64,000 nt of DNA from Promethearchaeota archaeon (GTDB taxonomy: Archaea; Asgardarchaeota; Lokiarchaeia; Helarchaeales; RDOG01). Below are positions 46,701-55,548 of the stretch, one piece after another; position 1 is the stretch's first letter, and each line of letters opens with the position of its first letter. A model generated the notes under the pieces. That model did no database searches. It had not been told where the DNA came from and was given only the letters and a program-made list of their open reading frames with translations. The stretch covers positions 16,540 to 80,539 of the forward strand of contig RDOG01000019.1 in assembly GCA_011365055.1 (NCBI GenBank), written 5' to 3'. A program made the position numbers and the translations under genes.

Positions 46701-49700
46701 TGTGATTGATTAATAAAAGTTCCATTAATATAATATCTACTGAATGAATTTCCTGTTAAATTCTCTATATAGAGAAAACCATTTTTATCATCAACTGCTA
46801 CTTTTCCAGGTTGAAGTGACAAAGACCAATTATCGCAATAATTTAAATTAGAATCAAGTTTTAGGATGAAATAATCAGTACTTGTTCCATTTTTTAGAGG
46901 AATATATACGAATCCATTTGCATCCACGGCGAAATCAGAAGCATTTGCTATAAAACTTTCAATATCATTTTTGATATTTGTACTATTTTTGAAAATACCA
47001 CATTTTTCCACTTGAGGGCTTCCTATATCTTTAGTGCCATCCCCATTAGTATCTGACGACCGAGGATTCAAACCACTCCAATATTCTGTGCCATCATCTA
47101 CTCCATCACTATCAGTATCGTTATTAGTTGGATCTGAAAAAACCCGCATTTCAAAAACTTGATTGCAGTAATTAAAGGAAATGGCCCATCCCGCAACCTC
47201 TAAAAAGTCAAATATTCCATCATCATCTGTATCACCATCCGTTGCATTTGCCCCATAAATTGCTTCATGCCCATCAAGCAATGAATCTTCATCTGTATCT
47301 GGACACTGTGGATCAGTTCCAATTTCCAATTCATATCTATCATTTAATCCATCTGAATCAGTATCGTACCTATAGATGTTAGATTTTCCTTCCGACATTT
47401 CATAAGTATCATTAAGTCCATCACCATCTCGATCATTAGCAGTCAAAATTCCCCACTTAAGGAAATCATTCAAATTTCCTGGCATGACGTCATAATAGAG
47501 TGTTACAAGATCTTCAGCAGGAGTTGAACCTTTCTGCCAGTCTGTATGCCAACATTTGAAGCCAAAATACCATGCAGGTCTGTGATACCATTTTTGCATC
47601 AATTTATACCTAGATGAAATTTGAAGTTTTATGGGAAAATTAGCCATGCTGATACCAGGTTCAATCCAAGCAATTGAATCATATTTATCACTTCTTGTTG
47701 TTCCCCCAGATGAACCTGTTGAGGTTCTATTCAATAAGTTTGTTTGAGATGGCCAATCCCAGGCATTACTACCTAAAGAATGCTCAAGATTCATGCTTGT
47801 AACAGAACCCGAGCCGTCAGGGGAGTCAATACGAATCCAAGGAACGTTATAACTCCACCCTTCAAGTGTTTTGCTTTCTCCATAACCTTTAACAGTTCCA
47901 ATTAAATGAGCTAATATTTCAATTCGATCCCCAACGTCAAGACCATTATTATCCTTATCAAATGTCGTCGTTTCTAGTGATCCTTCCATATCAACTGATG
48001 GTTCTGCATGATGATAATCATGAGGGCTTCCAAAAAGAACTTTAGCAAGCCATTCAGTAAGTTTTGATGAGAATCCAAAAATGAGATCTAATATAATTAA
48101 AACAACCGCAATAATTGCACCTATAACACTACTAAATAATACTGCTAATATTACACCATAAACAATAGCAACAATACTCCCTGCAATTCCATATGCAGCC
48201 CCAAGTTCCTGACCTAATCTACCCCCTACCGTTTTTGCAATTTCGCAAGCAGCCCATATTGCAAGAGCTATTCCAATTAATACACCAATAACATCCAAAA
48301 CGTGGTATTTTGTAATGAATTGTAATGCTTTCGTGATTTTAGTACCGCCCCCCGCTAATGCACCCAAATTACTTACTGATTTTAAAGCTTGGAAACTTTT
48401 TGCACTTGTAAATAATCCTCGTAAACATGCAGGAATTGCCAAAAGGTTTGAAAGCGCCCTATATGCTTGAAAAGTTATTATTAATGATGCAATTACTCCC
48501 AAAGCGTTTAATCCTACTAACGCAACCGCATTTACGGTCGTTATTACTTCATTTTCCGGAGGAGCGAAATTTAAGGATACATCATTATACGTTATGATCT
48601 TAATACCCGTAAACCATAATAACATCATGGTACCCAAGGTATAAGATGTATCATTATCTAATCCCCAAGTATTAGTATGTTCATAAATTTCGGCTAATGT
48701 AAAAGCTATATAAGTTGAAGAATTGTAAAAATTTATTTTTAAAGATTTAATAATTGTAAGTGATTCACTCGTAAAATCAATAGTACAAGAATCCCCCATA
48801 ATATATTGATACGCACCTAGATTATCGAACATATCATTTGCTTTTGCAGCTTCTTCAATAATACTAGTAAGCGGTACTATCTGGGAACCAGAAAAAATTG
48901 ATAACGCAGTCGGAATCATCTCATTGCTCATATATGTTAAGGCTTCATAATTATCACTATAAGAGAAAATGGATTGATTATAGATATTTATATTATGTTC
49001 CACGAGAATAGCAGGCATTTCGTCAAGAATTGTACTCGAATTTCGACAAAAATAGTTTGTTAAGAGCATGGTTGCAGCAATTGTCTGGTTTTTATCTTCA
49101 TGATAGAAAATTGAGAGATTACAATTATAATTTTCTTCAATGCCAAATCCAGTCAATCGAAAAGGTTCATTATATGTAGCAAGATGTGTTACATCAGCAG
49201 CAAATCCCATATCAATATTTTGGAAGGTTGCTACTGAACTACTACTTGCGATTAATACGTCATCAACACCTAATGTTACATATAAGTTATTGTGAGCTTT
49301 TAATGAAATTAAATTCCCTCCTTGATTAGTTAATGTGAATTCTTCTCTGCTTCCAATTGAACTACCGTTGCTCGCGAGTATTTGATTATCTAAAACTGTT
49401 ATAAATTGCCCATTTTGGACTTTAAGAGCTATTTTGTTGTCCTCAAGCTCAATTATTTGAAGAATACCTTGCTCAACATCATCACCAGAAGCAACAACCA
49501 CGCCATCACTCCTAATTGTCGCAACTTTATTATTACTTGCATTATATGCAACAGCGGGTAAATCAGTATAACCAGTTATCTTCCATATAAGCTCAGTTTT
49601 AAGGTTGAGATCCATTGCAGAACGCTCAGGATAATAAAAAGTCCCATGAAATGCAACGATATTACCTTGATCAAACGTTGCAAAAAGCGGGACTTCAATA

Positions 49701-50467
49701 GTTCCAGATATTACTTGTTCACCACGGGCTTCTACTTCTTCTTGAGTAGGAATAATGTTAGGAGTAACTCTAAGCCATGGTGCAATTTTTACGTCATCCT
49801 CTGAATTATCTAAATCTTGCATGGAACCCTCATCATCATAAGGCCAATCCCAAGATTGATAATATAATTTCAAATGCTCTTTATTCTCTGGAATTAATTG
49901 AAAATTAATATTTATTGGCTTTCCATCAGTTTTGACAGTAAGATCGAATTCCTGATGAGTTGTCGACTTTGCAAATGGAGAGATATCAATTGCATCATTA
50001 ACACCATCATCATCGTTATCAAAATCCCACACATTCGGAGTACCATCGCCATCAATATCAAGAGAGTAAATCCCCTCAACTTCAAAATAATCAGCCAATC
50101 CATCATCATTTGTATCTTCATCTTGAGGGTCTGACGAGATATTATAGATTTCATATGAATCATTCAATAAATCGAAATCTGTATCAATATTGTTATAATT
50201 TGTTCCTATAACGTATTCCACTGTATCGTATATTCCATCTCCATCAGTATCAGTTGTATCGCTGCTAGCAAGTTGTAAATCTTCAACAAGTAATTTCAAA
50301 GAATAAGGTTTTCTTGGAGGATCCATATAAGATTCTGATTCTAAAGGAACATTTTTTTTTGAATCCAAATTAATTATGTTTGAATAATCATAAATTAACT
50401 TGATTTGAACTCCAATCATTAAGAAAATTAACATTGAAATGATGAAAGCTTTGACTGTTTTTTTCAT
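43760..50467 (-). CDS. Giant membrane-anchored surface protein with TSP3, fascin-like and NHL-like repeats
   Basis: A 2,235-residue protein. A signal/anchor helix (9-28) is followed by acidic Asp-rich TSP3/dockerin-like calcium-binding repeats (DTDGDGIYD, about 70-162), a beta-trefoil, fascin-like region (300-425), an unusual cluster of hydrophobic helices (645-800), more Asp-rich repeats (1005-1140), an NHL-type beta-propeller (DFAVDANGFVYIP and repeats, 1170-1390) and a long Asp-rich block (DTDGDGLSDLYENQIGTN type, 1485-1705). A Ser/Thr/Asn-rich stalk leads to a C-terminal helix (2030-2060), basic stop-transfer residues and a cytosolic tail with two copies of a beta-rich unit. N-glycosylation sequons are abundant outside. 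It is probably a cell-envelope adhesin or S-layer-associated protein. Confidence 0.8.
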   Translation of the reverse strand: MKKTVKAFIISMLIFLMIGVQIKLIYDYSNIINLDSKKNVPLESESYMDPPRKPYSLKLLVEDLQLASSDTTDTDGDGIYDTVEYVIGTNYNNIDTDFDLLNDSYEIYNISSDPQDEDTNDDGLADYFEVEGIYSLDIDGDGTPNVWDFDNDDDGVNDAIDISPFAKSTTHQEFDLTVKTDGKPININFQLIPENKEHLKLYYQSWDWPYDDEGSMQDLDNSEDDVKIAPWLRVTPNIIPTQEEVEARGEQVISGTIEVPLFATFDQGNIVAFHGTFYYPERSAMDLNLKTELIWKITGYTDLPAVAYNASNNKVATIRSDGVVVASGDDVEQGILQIIELEDNKIALKVQNGQFITVLDNQILASNGSSIGSREEFTLTNQGGNLISLKAHNNLYVTLGVDDVLIASSSSVATFQNIDMGFAADVTHLATYNEPFRLTGFGIEENYNCNLSIFYHEDKNQTIAATMLLTNYFCRNSSTILDEMPAILVEHNINIYNQSIFSYSDNYEALTYMSNEMIPTALSIFSGSQIVPLTSIIEEAAKANDMFDNLGAYQYIMGDSCTIDFTSESLTIIKSLKINFYNSSTYIAFTLAEIYEHTNTWGLDNDTSYTLGTMMLLWFTGIKIITYNDVSLNFAPPENEVITTVNAVALVGLNALGVIASLIITFQAYRALSNLLAIPACLRGLFTSAKSFQALKSVSNLGALAGGGTKITKALQFITKYHVLDVIGVLIGIALAIWAACEIAKTVGGRLGQELGAAYGIAGSIVAIVYGVILAVLFSSVIGAIIAVVLIILDLIFGFSSKLTEWLAKVLFGSPHDYHHAEPSVDMEGSLETTTFDKDNNGLDVGDRIEILAHLIGTVKGYGESKTLEGWSYNVPWIRIDSPDGSGSVTSMNLEHSLGSNAWDWPSQTNLLNRTSTGSSGGTTRSDKYDSIAWIEPGISMANFPIKLQISSRYKLMQKWYHRPAWYFGFKCWHTDWQKGSTPAEDLVTLYYDVMPGNLNDFLKWGILTANDRDGDGLNDTYEMSEGKSNIYRYDTDSDGLNDRYELEIGTDPQCPDTDEDSLLDGHEAIYGANATDGDTDDDGIFDFLEVAGWAISFNYCNQVFEMRVFSDPTNNDTDSDGVDDGTEYWSGLNPRSSDTNGDGTKDIGSPQVEKCGIFKNSTNIKNDIESFIANASDFAVDANGFVYIPLKNGTSTDYFILKLDSNLNYCDNWSLSLQPGKVAVDDKNGFLYIENLTGNSFSRYYINGTFINQSQAVGSEPVVGLDVDSNGYFYVARFIPLSFAQIDKYFSNGTHLATFGSYGTDPNQFDNLSAITVDDTNEIIYALDGNRIVKLNSSDGEYLATLPNGYQNMIDIAVGPDGWVYVLDLFDLSLGEGCVRKFDHNGMEDRNFILTDKSNTPPWNLIHYPMRLAIAQNITNTSYYVLEQASFLNPFPNITVFFENITLIPPQINGTLYDWDDDEMGNLKEVVGWNIIYKNSGSIIPLSVNSSPFMIDTDFDGLSDYEEFLLNTHPWNPDTDGDGLSDLYENQIGTNITNDDTDEDGLSDSNEILIGSNPYNMNDTDDDGLSDLLEFNLGSNPASNDTDSDGALDDQEYFGNSSLFDPDTDDDFMLDGLEYFYDCDPNDIDSDDDGLIDGDELIYNTNPIKNDTDDDGAIDGLEVDLWLDPLVNDTDGDGLLDFIELEWGSNPYVMDTDYDGVNDSADTDFQANFTENIILAYDQDPNNESSDFIQKLAEIGNVTVVSYNELIANHTQAPYIVLLGVPDPENSSSVGGLIYNLLEDTGNQLSLMTENNTRHIAVRYGVYAPKQTIVMLPRALYLDVGKVFSILKGKNVTIANDSCLIQYRTSPIMQNETNYFYGIPIDEIDILKTTDMIGTILLDDWALPIIQVSKYNQSSTPHSITITNGLNFIEKSIFKYFEINLTANGTFKHSVPEATFLIFYRFSDLDRDGNGIAEDPWDINENALFIYYFDENTGSWMKLSLELDWVLEIQVNTTDQEVYGENYAGYIMIKVTHLSLFTVTGVLNSPYWDTFWSFFIVISILMLTFGVAAEIIYRERERIKLIKEKKPFKDKKQSKSKIIDEKEAIEEQGTIGIMDNIEWEIEDVKINLKVDITKNFGKSSSGKTIIVANSKGGRRLKGTNLTLGMVVYKYPDELNKNIRPRRFREMQNVEIGIDGNIVTFTIDTTKEFGPSSTGKTIIVASSRGNGTIKGTNVIFGLNVYRSRKSEVKLP

Positions 50468-50751
50468 TTTTTACGCTTTTTTATTTTTAATTTCCATTAT
50501 TATATTAAATAAAAATGTTTAACTATTTTTTGTTTCAAAAACATAGAATTGAAACTAAATATACGTTCAATTTGATTGAATTCAATATTTGGATGTTATT
50601 AAATACTATTTTATTTAAAATTCACTATGAACAGTTTTTTTAAAATATTTAAAAAAATTTAAGAGTAATTCATCAAATTACATAATAATTTAAATTAAAA
50701 TAATTGAAAAAAATTTATCGAAAATTTGAAGAGAGGATCTCACACACTCAA

Positions 50752-50783
50752 AAATCAATTCATTTAATTTATTGAATTGATTT
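50752..50783. repeat. Perfect 11-base inverted repeat
   Basis: AAATCAATTCA (50752-50762) and TGAATTGATTT (50773-50783) are exact reverse complements around a ten-base AT spacer. It is the first of three hairpins in the gap upstream of the giant surface-protein gene and could be a regulatory site or part of an RNA. Confidence 0.5.
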
Positions 50784-50810
50784 ATAAAATATTTTATCTG
50801 AATTAATATT

Positions 50811-50838
50811 ATTTTTGAATATTATTATATTCAAAAAT
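50811..50838. repeat. Perfect 12-base inverted repeat with four-base loop
   Basis: ATTTTTGAATAT (50811-50822) and ATATTCAAAAAT (50827-50838) pair perfectly around TATT. Such a tight, long hairpin is rare by chance even in AT-rich DNA. It is the middle one of three neighbouring hairpins. Confidence 0.5.
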
Positions 50839-50850
50839 CTTATTTATCAA

Positions 50851-50940
50851 AAATAAAAAAAGGGTTCGGAAATCAAGAAACCATTTAATGAGGCGGAAAA
50901 TGGAATTTTGAATATTACTCTTGATTTCCGAACAAATAAT
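50851..50940 (-). ncRNA. Structured RNA or terminator with perfect 15-base stem
   Basis: GTTCGGAAATCAAGA (50864-50878) and TCTTGATTTCCGAAC (50919-50933) are exact reverse complements. The 40-base loop contains its own hairpin, CCATTT (50881-50886) with AAATGG (50898-50903). Read on the minus strand, the stem is followed by CCTTTTTTTATTTTT, the layout of an intrinsic-type terminator, about 100 bases after the stop of the 51-kb gene. The long two-level stem is larger than needed for termination, so a small stable RNA is possible. No known RNA family was recognised. Confidence 0.5.
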
Positions 50941-51030
50941 TTTGGTTGTAAAAAATGTCTTGTTTATTTTCTAAGAAAAATTCTTTTTTGAAATTCAAAA
51001 GTATTTTCTCCATTAGCATGATATCTAATA

Positions 51031-51885
51031 TTAAATTAAAATTGGCTTACTCCTAAAATCTTTTCTTGGAAATATAGGTACACCCAATCCTTCAAGAATC
51101 ATTGTTTTAAGAATATATTGCTTCTTCAATTTACTATCTTTTTTTTCAGATTTTCTAAATCCTTGTTTAAAATGGTCAATTAATTCTTCTTTTCGCGTAG
51201 TTAATTGATCAGTATCAATAATTTGTAATGTTACAAGTTTTTTTAATAATTTTACTTGTAAATTATGAACATTTCTTGCTAAATTTTCTGAAAATTTCTC
51301 AACATGGTTTTTTTTCCTAGGTTCAAGCATCCAAAATGTATAAAAATAGTCCATTTTTCCTAAAACTATTTTACCTGCTTTTTTTGTTGATTCTGAATAT
51401 ATTTTTCTTTGTTTAAAAACAAATGCAACGTGTTGACATTCCATTTCCATGTTGTAACGAAGCACAATTGCAGTTAAAATAGAATATGGAAGATGAATTG
51501 CATACATTTCAGCCTCTTTTTTAGCTTTTCTTTTTTTGAATGGTAATGTAAGAAAAAAACCAGATAGCGTATTTGTTTTTTCTATAGTTGCAAAAAGTCT
51601 TTCAGAAGTTAAAAAAACATTCCATCCTTTTGGAGACATTCGAAATGGGGAGATTTTTTTTTCAACTTTTTCTTCATAATTTGCAAAAACATTCTTAAAA
51701 TTATATAATATTTGTTCTCCTTCCCATAAATCTATTTGAGGAATATAAAAACCTCTTTCTCTTTTGAGATATGGTAGTAAGGCACCATCTTCTCTTTTTT
51801 TAACCCATTCTTGAATATTATCGTTTGATATCAACGAAATGGGTTTGTAATTAATAATACTATCTTCATCGTTTATTTTTTTCAT
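51031..51885 (-). CDS. Hypothetical protein, 284 aa, with PH-like wording
   Basis: Not firmly recognised. ATG at 51885 is preferred because the longer frame (to 51963) would overlap the formate dehydrogenase gene. There is no membrane helix. WNVFLTSERLFATIEK followed by SGFFLTLPFKKRKAKKEAE and MYAIHLPYSILTAIVLR resembles the strand order of bacterial PH-like (bPH) domains, in which LTsxRLf opens the fold. The C-terminal third is helical and basic. It follows the fdhF-type gene on the same strand and may be its last co-transcribed gene. Confidence 0.55.
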   Translation of the reverse strand: MKKINDEDSIINYKPISLISNDNIQEWVKKREDGALLPYLKRERGFYIPQIDLWEGEQILYNFKNVFANYEEKVEKKISPFRMSPKGWNVFLTSERLFATIEKTNTLSGFFLTLPFKKRKAKKEAEMYAIHLPYSILTAIVLRYNMEMECQHVAFVFKQRKIYSESTKKAGKIVLGKMDYFYTFWMLEPRKKNHVEKFSENLARNVHNLQVKLLKKLVTLQIIDTDQLTTRKEELIDHFKQGFRKSEKKDSKLKKQYILKTMILEGLGVPIFPRKDFRSKPILI

Positions 51886-51935
51886 GTTTTCAACTACTAT
51901 TTTTAGAATTAAAAAAAAATAAAAAAAGGGTATTT

Positions 51936-54005
51936 TTATATCTTTTGAATTTTTGCAGCACATACTTTGAATTCGGGTATTTTCGCGGCAGGGTCAACAG
52001 CATTTATTGTTAACATATTTGCAGGGGCTTCTTTAAAGTGAAATGGAATGAATATTAAACCTTTTTTGACACGATGAGTTATTTTTGCTTTTATTTCTAT
52101 TTCTCCACGTCGGGAGCTGACTTTAACCTTTTCACCATCGGAAATACCTAATTCTTTTGCATCGGCAATGTTCATTTCCACATATCCTTCGGGAGCACGT
52201 GCATTAAGAGTTGGTGATCGTCTACTCATTGTTCCAGTATGATAATGCCATAAAATTCTTCCCGTGGTTAGAATAAGAGGATATTCTTTGTCAGGAAGCT
52301 CAGCAGGTTCCTTAAATGGTATTGGAGCAAAAAGCCCTTTACCTCGTTTGAATGCACCGTCCTTATATAAGAATACAGTACCAGGATGCGATTCATCTGG
52401 ACAAGGCCATTGATATCCTGCTGGATTTTTTAATAAACGATCCCAAGTAATACCACAATAGATAGGAGTTGTTTTATTAATTTCATCCTCAATTTCTTTT
52501 GGATGAGAGTAGGTCAACCCATCATAACCCATGGCCTTTGCAACAAGCCCAATGATTTCCCAATCAGGTTTACAATTACCAATTGGTTCGATAGCTTTTC
52601 GAACTAATTGAATTCTTCTTTCAGTACTGGTAAACGTTCCATCAGTTTCAGCGAATGAGGCTGCAGGTAAAACGACATCAGCTAATTCAACGGTCGGTGT
52701 CGGAAAAATATCTTGAACGATAAGAAAGACTTTTTCTAAACCTTTTCTAACATGATTAATGTCTGGATCACTCATCATTGGGTTTTCACCCATGACATAA
52801 ATCGCTTTTACCACACCTTTTTCAGCCTCGTTCATTATTTCGGTAACAGTTAGACCAATCTTATCATCCATTTTATTAACATCGATATTCCATGCAGTTG
52901 CAAATTTCTTTCGAACTTCAGGATCAATTACAGGTTGATAACCAGGAAATACATTTGCTAATGCACCAAGATCGCAAGCACCTTGAACATTTTGTTGCCC
53001 TCGTAATGGATTAACGCCTGTTCCCCATTTACCCATGTTTCCACAAAGCATTTGGAGATTTGCGCATGATTTGACATTATCTACTCCTGTAGTATGTTGT
53101 GTGATTCCCATTGAATATATTAATGATACAGTTTTAGCCTTTGCAATCATACGGGCAGCATCAATCAATTTTTGCTTAGGAATACCTGTGATTTCTTCAG
53201 CCTTTTCTGGAGGCATTTTCATTACTTCTTCCTTAAAAGCATCGAAATTTTCACAGTATTTTTCGACAAATTCCTTATCATAAAGGTTTTCATTAATGAT
53301 TACATTCATTACTGCATTTAACCAAGCAACATCAGTTCCAGGTCTTTGTTGCATGGCAATTCCGCCGCTTTTTTCAGCCAATTCTGTTAGTGGAATTATT
53401 CTAGGATCGACAACAACCAATTTTGCTCCTTTTTTAAGAGCTTTTAAGATTTTGTTTCCAATTAATGGATGTTGTTCGTTAGTATTCGAACCCGTTATTA
53501 GAACACAATCAGCATCCTCGATTTCATCGATCGAATTTGTCATTGCCCCTGAACCAAATGCAGCAGCTAATCCTGCAACAGTGGAGGCATGGCATAATCT
53601 TGCACAATGGTCAACGGTATTAGTATAACAAACAGCTCTTGCGAATTTTTGCATTACATAATTTTCTTCATTTGTGGTTTTAGCTGAACTTAAACACGCA
53701 ATAACTCGATGATTATCGGGATTTTCATCCCTAATCTTTTTAAGATTATCAGCGATATATTTTATCGCTTCATCCCAACTGACTTTTTCTAGTTTACCGT
53801 TTTTTCTGATCATCGGGTCTGTTAATCTATCAGGAGCATGTATAAATTCATGTACATTCCATCCTTTTATGCATAACTTTCCATGTCCGGGATTAAATTC
53901 AGGTGGTTTAACTGGTTTAGTGTCAACAATTTTACCATCTTTAACCTTAAGCCACATTTGACATCCAGTACCACAATAAACACATGTTGTTTTTACTTTT
54001 TTCAT
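51936..54005 (-). CDS. fdhF: Formate dehydrogenase catalytic subunit (molybdopterin oxidoreductase)
   Basis: A 689-residue Mo/W-bis-MGD enzyme that oxidises formate to CO2 or runs in reverse. The N-terminal [4Fe-4S] cluster site is Cys8, Cys11, Cys15 and Cys45 (CVYCGTGC and KLCIKGWN). The active-site segment VDHCARLCHASTVAGL (about residue 139) has Cys where other enzymes carry selenocysteine, followed by the His. The C-terminal cofactor-binding domain (SRRSPTLNARAPEGYVEMN) is complete. It is downstream of hdrC- and hdrB-like genes on the same strand, with GGTGA before the ATG, and near two formate channels and fdhD. Confidence 0.95.
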   Translation of the reverse strand: MKKVKTTCVYCGTGCQMWLKVKDGKIVDTKPVKPPEFNPGHGKLCIKGWNVHEFIHAPDRLTDPMIRKNGKLEKVSWDEAIKYIADNLKKIRDENPDNHRVIACLSSAKTTNEENYVMQKFARAVCYTNTVDHCARLCHASTVAGLAAAFGSGAMTNSIDEIEDADCVLITGSNTNEQHPLIGNKILKALKKGAKLVVVDPRIIPLTELAEKSGGIAMQQRPGTDVAWLNAVMNVIINENLYDKEFVEKYCENFDAFKEEVMKMPPEKAEEITGIPKQKLIDAARMIAKAKTVSLIYSMGITQHTTGVDNVKSCANLQMLCGNMGKWGTGVNPLRGQQNVQGACDLGALANVFPGYQPVIDPEVRKKFATAWNIDVNKMDDKIGLTVTEIMNEAEKGVVKAIYVMGENPMMSDPDINHVRKGLEKVFLIVQDIFPTPTVELADVVLPAASFAETDGTFTSTERRIQLVRKAIEPIGNCKPDWEIIGLVAKAMGYDGLTYSHPKEIEDEINKTTPIYCGITWDRLLKNPAGYQWPCPDESHPGTVFLYKDGAFKRGKGLFAPIPFKEPAELPDKEYPLILTTGRILWHYHTGTMSRRSPTLNARAPEGYVEMNIADAKELGISDGEKVKVSSRRGEIEIKAKITHRVKKGLIFIPFHFKEAPANMLTINAVDPAAKIPEFKVCAAKIQKI

Positions 54006-54016
54006 TTTTTAATCAC

Positions 54017-54898
54017 CTAAACTTTAATTTCTCCCTTTATTTTATGCGTATCATAACCAATATCCTTCAGATTTTTGCCCATTGCTAAGGCTAATAATTC
54101 AACAGCGTATAACGAAGGAATCTTATTATCCTTGAGTTCTGGAATTTCTCTTGATGCAATCAATTGACCTGTATCAAATTGTATAAAGCAAAATGGACAA
54201 GCCGTACTAATCACATCAGCATTTGAACTCCTAATATCAAGTATTTTTTTCTTGAGAAGTTCATTAGTAGCATCTTTTGCACCAGCTAAAGTCAAGGATG
54301 AACCACAACAATCAATTTTTGTTATATAATCAATTGCAGTTGCACCTAACGCTTCAATAAAATCATCATAAACATGAGGATCTAATTCATCGTCAAATTT
54401 GAGAATTTCTTCGGGCATTAATAAATGGCATCCAGGATGACCAGCAACTTTTAAATTTTTTAAAGGTGTTTTAACTTTCTTCTTCAAATTTTCCATTCCA
54501 ATTTCGTCTTTTAGGACTTGCATTAGATGTTTGACTTCAATTGTTCCTTTAAACTCTTTACCAACTTCTTTTAAGATTTCATTAACCTTTTTTTTACGCT
54601 CGGGATTATTTTTTAATTTATGATTCACGATAGATAATGTATTCAGACAACCATTACATAGTGTTAAAATATTCATTCCTTGTTCTTCAGCAATTGCTAA
54701 ATTTCTTGCAGCAGCAGCATACCAAAAAAGTTGATTTGCTCCTTGAAGTTGAATAGGATCAGGACAACATGAAAATTGATCAGTCTCTTTTAATTCTATC
54801 CCAATTTCAGGAAGAACCTCTAAAGCGAGTTTTTCCACATTTGGTAATTTCGTAGGAATGCTACATCCCTTAAAAAATAAATATTTAACCATTTTCAT
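54017..54898 (-). CDS. hdrB: HdrB-like CCG-domain subunit
   Basis: A 293-residue protein with two CCG cysteine domains, the hallmark of heterodisulfide reductase subunit B. The first has KGCSIP, FSCCPDP and LCNGC; the second GHPGCHL, KIDCCGSSL and CPFCF. In HdrB these hold non-cubane [4Fe-4S] clusters that reduce disulfides. Its start overlaps the hdrC-like stop by four bases, and fdhF follows after 11. With no HdrA in the window, the pair may pass electrons from formate to a thiol/disulfide couple or another carrier. Confidence 0.9.
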   Translation of the reverse strand: MKMVKYLFFKGCSIPTKLPNVEKLALEVLPEIGIELKETDQFSCCPDPIQLQGANQLFWYAAAARNLAIAEEQGMNILTLCNGCLNTLSIVNHKLKNNPERKKKVNEILKEVGKEFKGTIEVKHLMQVLKDEIGMENLKKKVKTPLKNLKVAGHPGCHLLMPEEILKFDDELDPHVYDDFIEALGATAIDYITKIDCCGSSLTLAGAKDATNELLKKKILDIRSSNADVISTACPFCFIQFDTGQLIASREIPELKDNKIPSLYAVELLALAMGKNLKDIGYDTHKIKGEIKV

Positions 54899-55371
54899 TC
54901 ACCTTTTAATCCAACTTTATTTGCTATTGTTTGCAGTTCTTTCACTACTTTTTCGTTTACGGCCAATTCCTTTAGATCTAATGCTTTTCTTCGACGGTTA
55001 ATTGCTGCACCTACATCAAACGCACATCCCGTATTTAATAACTGCGTAACTAGGGAGTATATCACTTTTGGTGCTAATTTCTCTTTATAAGATTTCTCCT
55101 TTAAATTTGTAAATACGTGTGTAGGATCTGCATCTTGAGGACATATTGCAACACATTTTTCACATGAACAGCACATCCAAACATCATTCAACGCTTCGGG
55201 CTTATCAGCAGAGAAAAGTTGAACGATAAATGAATTTTCGATGTCATATTTACTTACATTAGCTGTTATAGGGCAGAACTTTGCGCAAGCAGAGCATTTG
55301 TAGCATATTTCATATGCTGGACTTGATTTAATGATTTCATTCTTATCATATTTGATTTCAATAATTTCCAT
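54895..55371 (-). CDS. hdrC: HdrC-like iron-sulfur subunit
   Basis: A 158-residue protein with two [4Fe-4S] ferredoxin motifs: CYKCSACAKFCP (Cys23, 26, 29, 33) and CCSCEKCVAICPQDADP. The wording PITANVSKYDIE and the C-terminal helices fit HdrC, the small electron-transfer subunit that pairs with HdrB. It is the first gene of the hdrC-hdrB-fdhF run and overlaps hdrB by four bases. Its promoter region contains a GTTAAC-type repeat pair. Confidence 0.9.
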   Translation of the reverse strand: MEIIEIKYDKNEIIKSSPAYEICYKCSACAKFCPITANVSKYDIENSFIVQLFSADKPEALNDVWMCCSCEKCVAICPQDADPTHVFTNLKEKSYKEKLAPKVIYSLVTQLLNTGCAFDVGAAINRRRKALDLKELAVNEKVVKELQTIANKVGLKGE

Positions 55372-55497
55372 TGAAAAAATCCTCCATTAAAAATGGATTC
55401 AATTTATATTTTCGTATATTTAATCCTTTTTTTTACTTTTTTCAATAGGTTTAAAATATTTTGAGGGTAATTTAATCAAGCTACATTTTATTGAAGA

Positions 55498-55548
55498 TTT
55501 ATAAAAGTTGTTAACTTTTCAAATCATTTGTTAACAATTTATAAAAGT
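55498..55548. promoter_or_regulatory. Mirrored GTTAAC/TTTATAAAAGT repeats upstream of hdrC
   Basis: TTTATAAAAGT occurs twice (55498-55508 and 55538-55548), and between the copies lie two GTTAAC palindromes (55510-55515 and 55530-55535), the second in the context ATTTGTTAACAATT. The TATAAA words look like archaeal TATA boxes and the palindromes like regulator sites. Confidence 0.4.

Larger units (their letters stand above)
50468..51030. other. 563-base intergenic region with three hairpins
   Basis: Very AT-rich DNA between the giant gene (promoter side) and the end of the 51-kb gene. It holds three consecutive perfect inverted repeats between 50752 and 50933, listed separately. No protein frame was recognised. 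The promoter of the giant gene should be within the first 150 bases. Confidence 0.5.

Noticed and set aside
50864..50933. GGTTCGGAAATC taken as a tRNA T-arm
   Set aside because: No acceptor, D or anticodon arm fits around it; the segment is explained by a long perfect hairpin.
50468..51030. Replication origin suggested by AT-rich DNA and hairpins
   Set aside because: No origin-recognition-box repeats and no cdc6/orc1 gene nearby.
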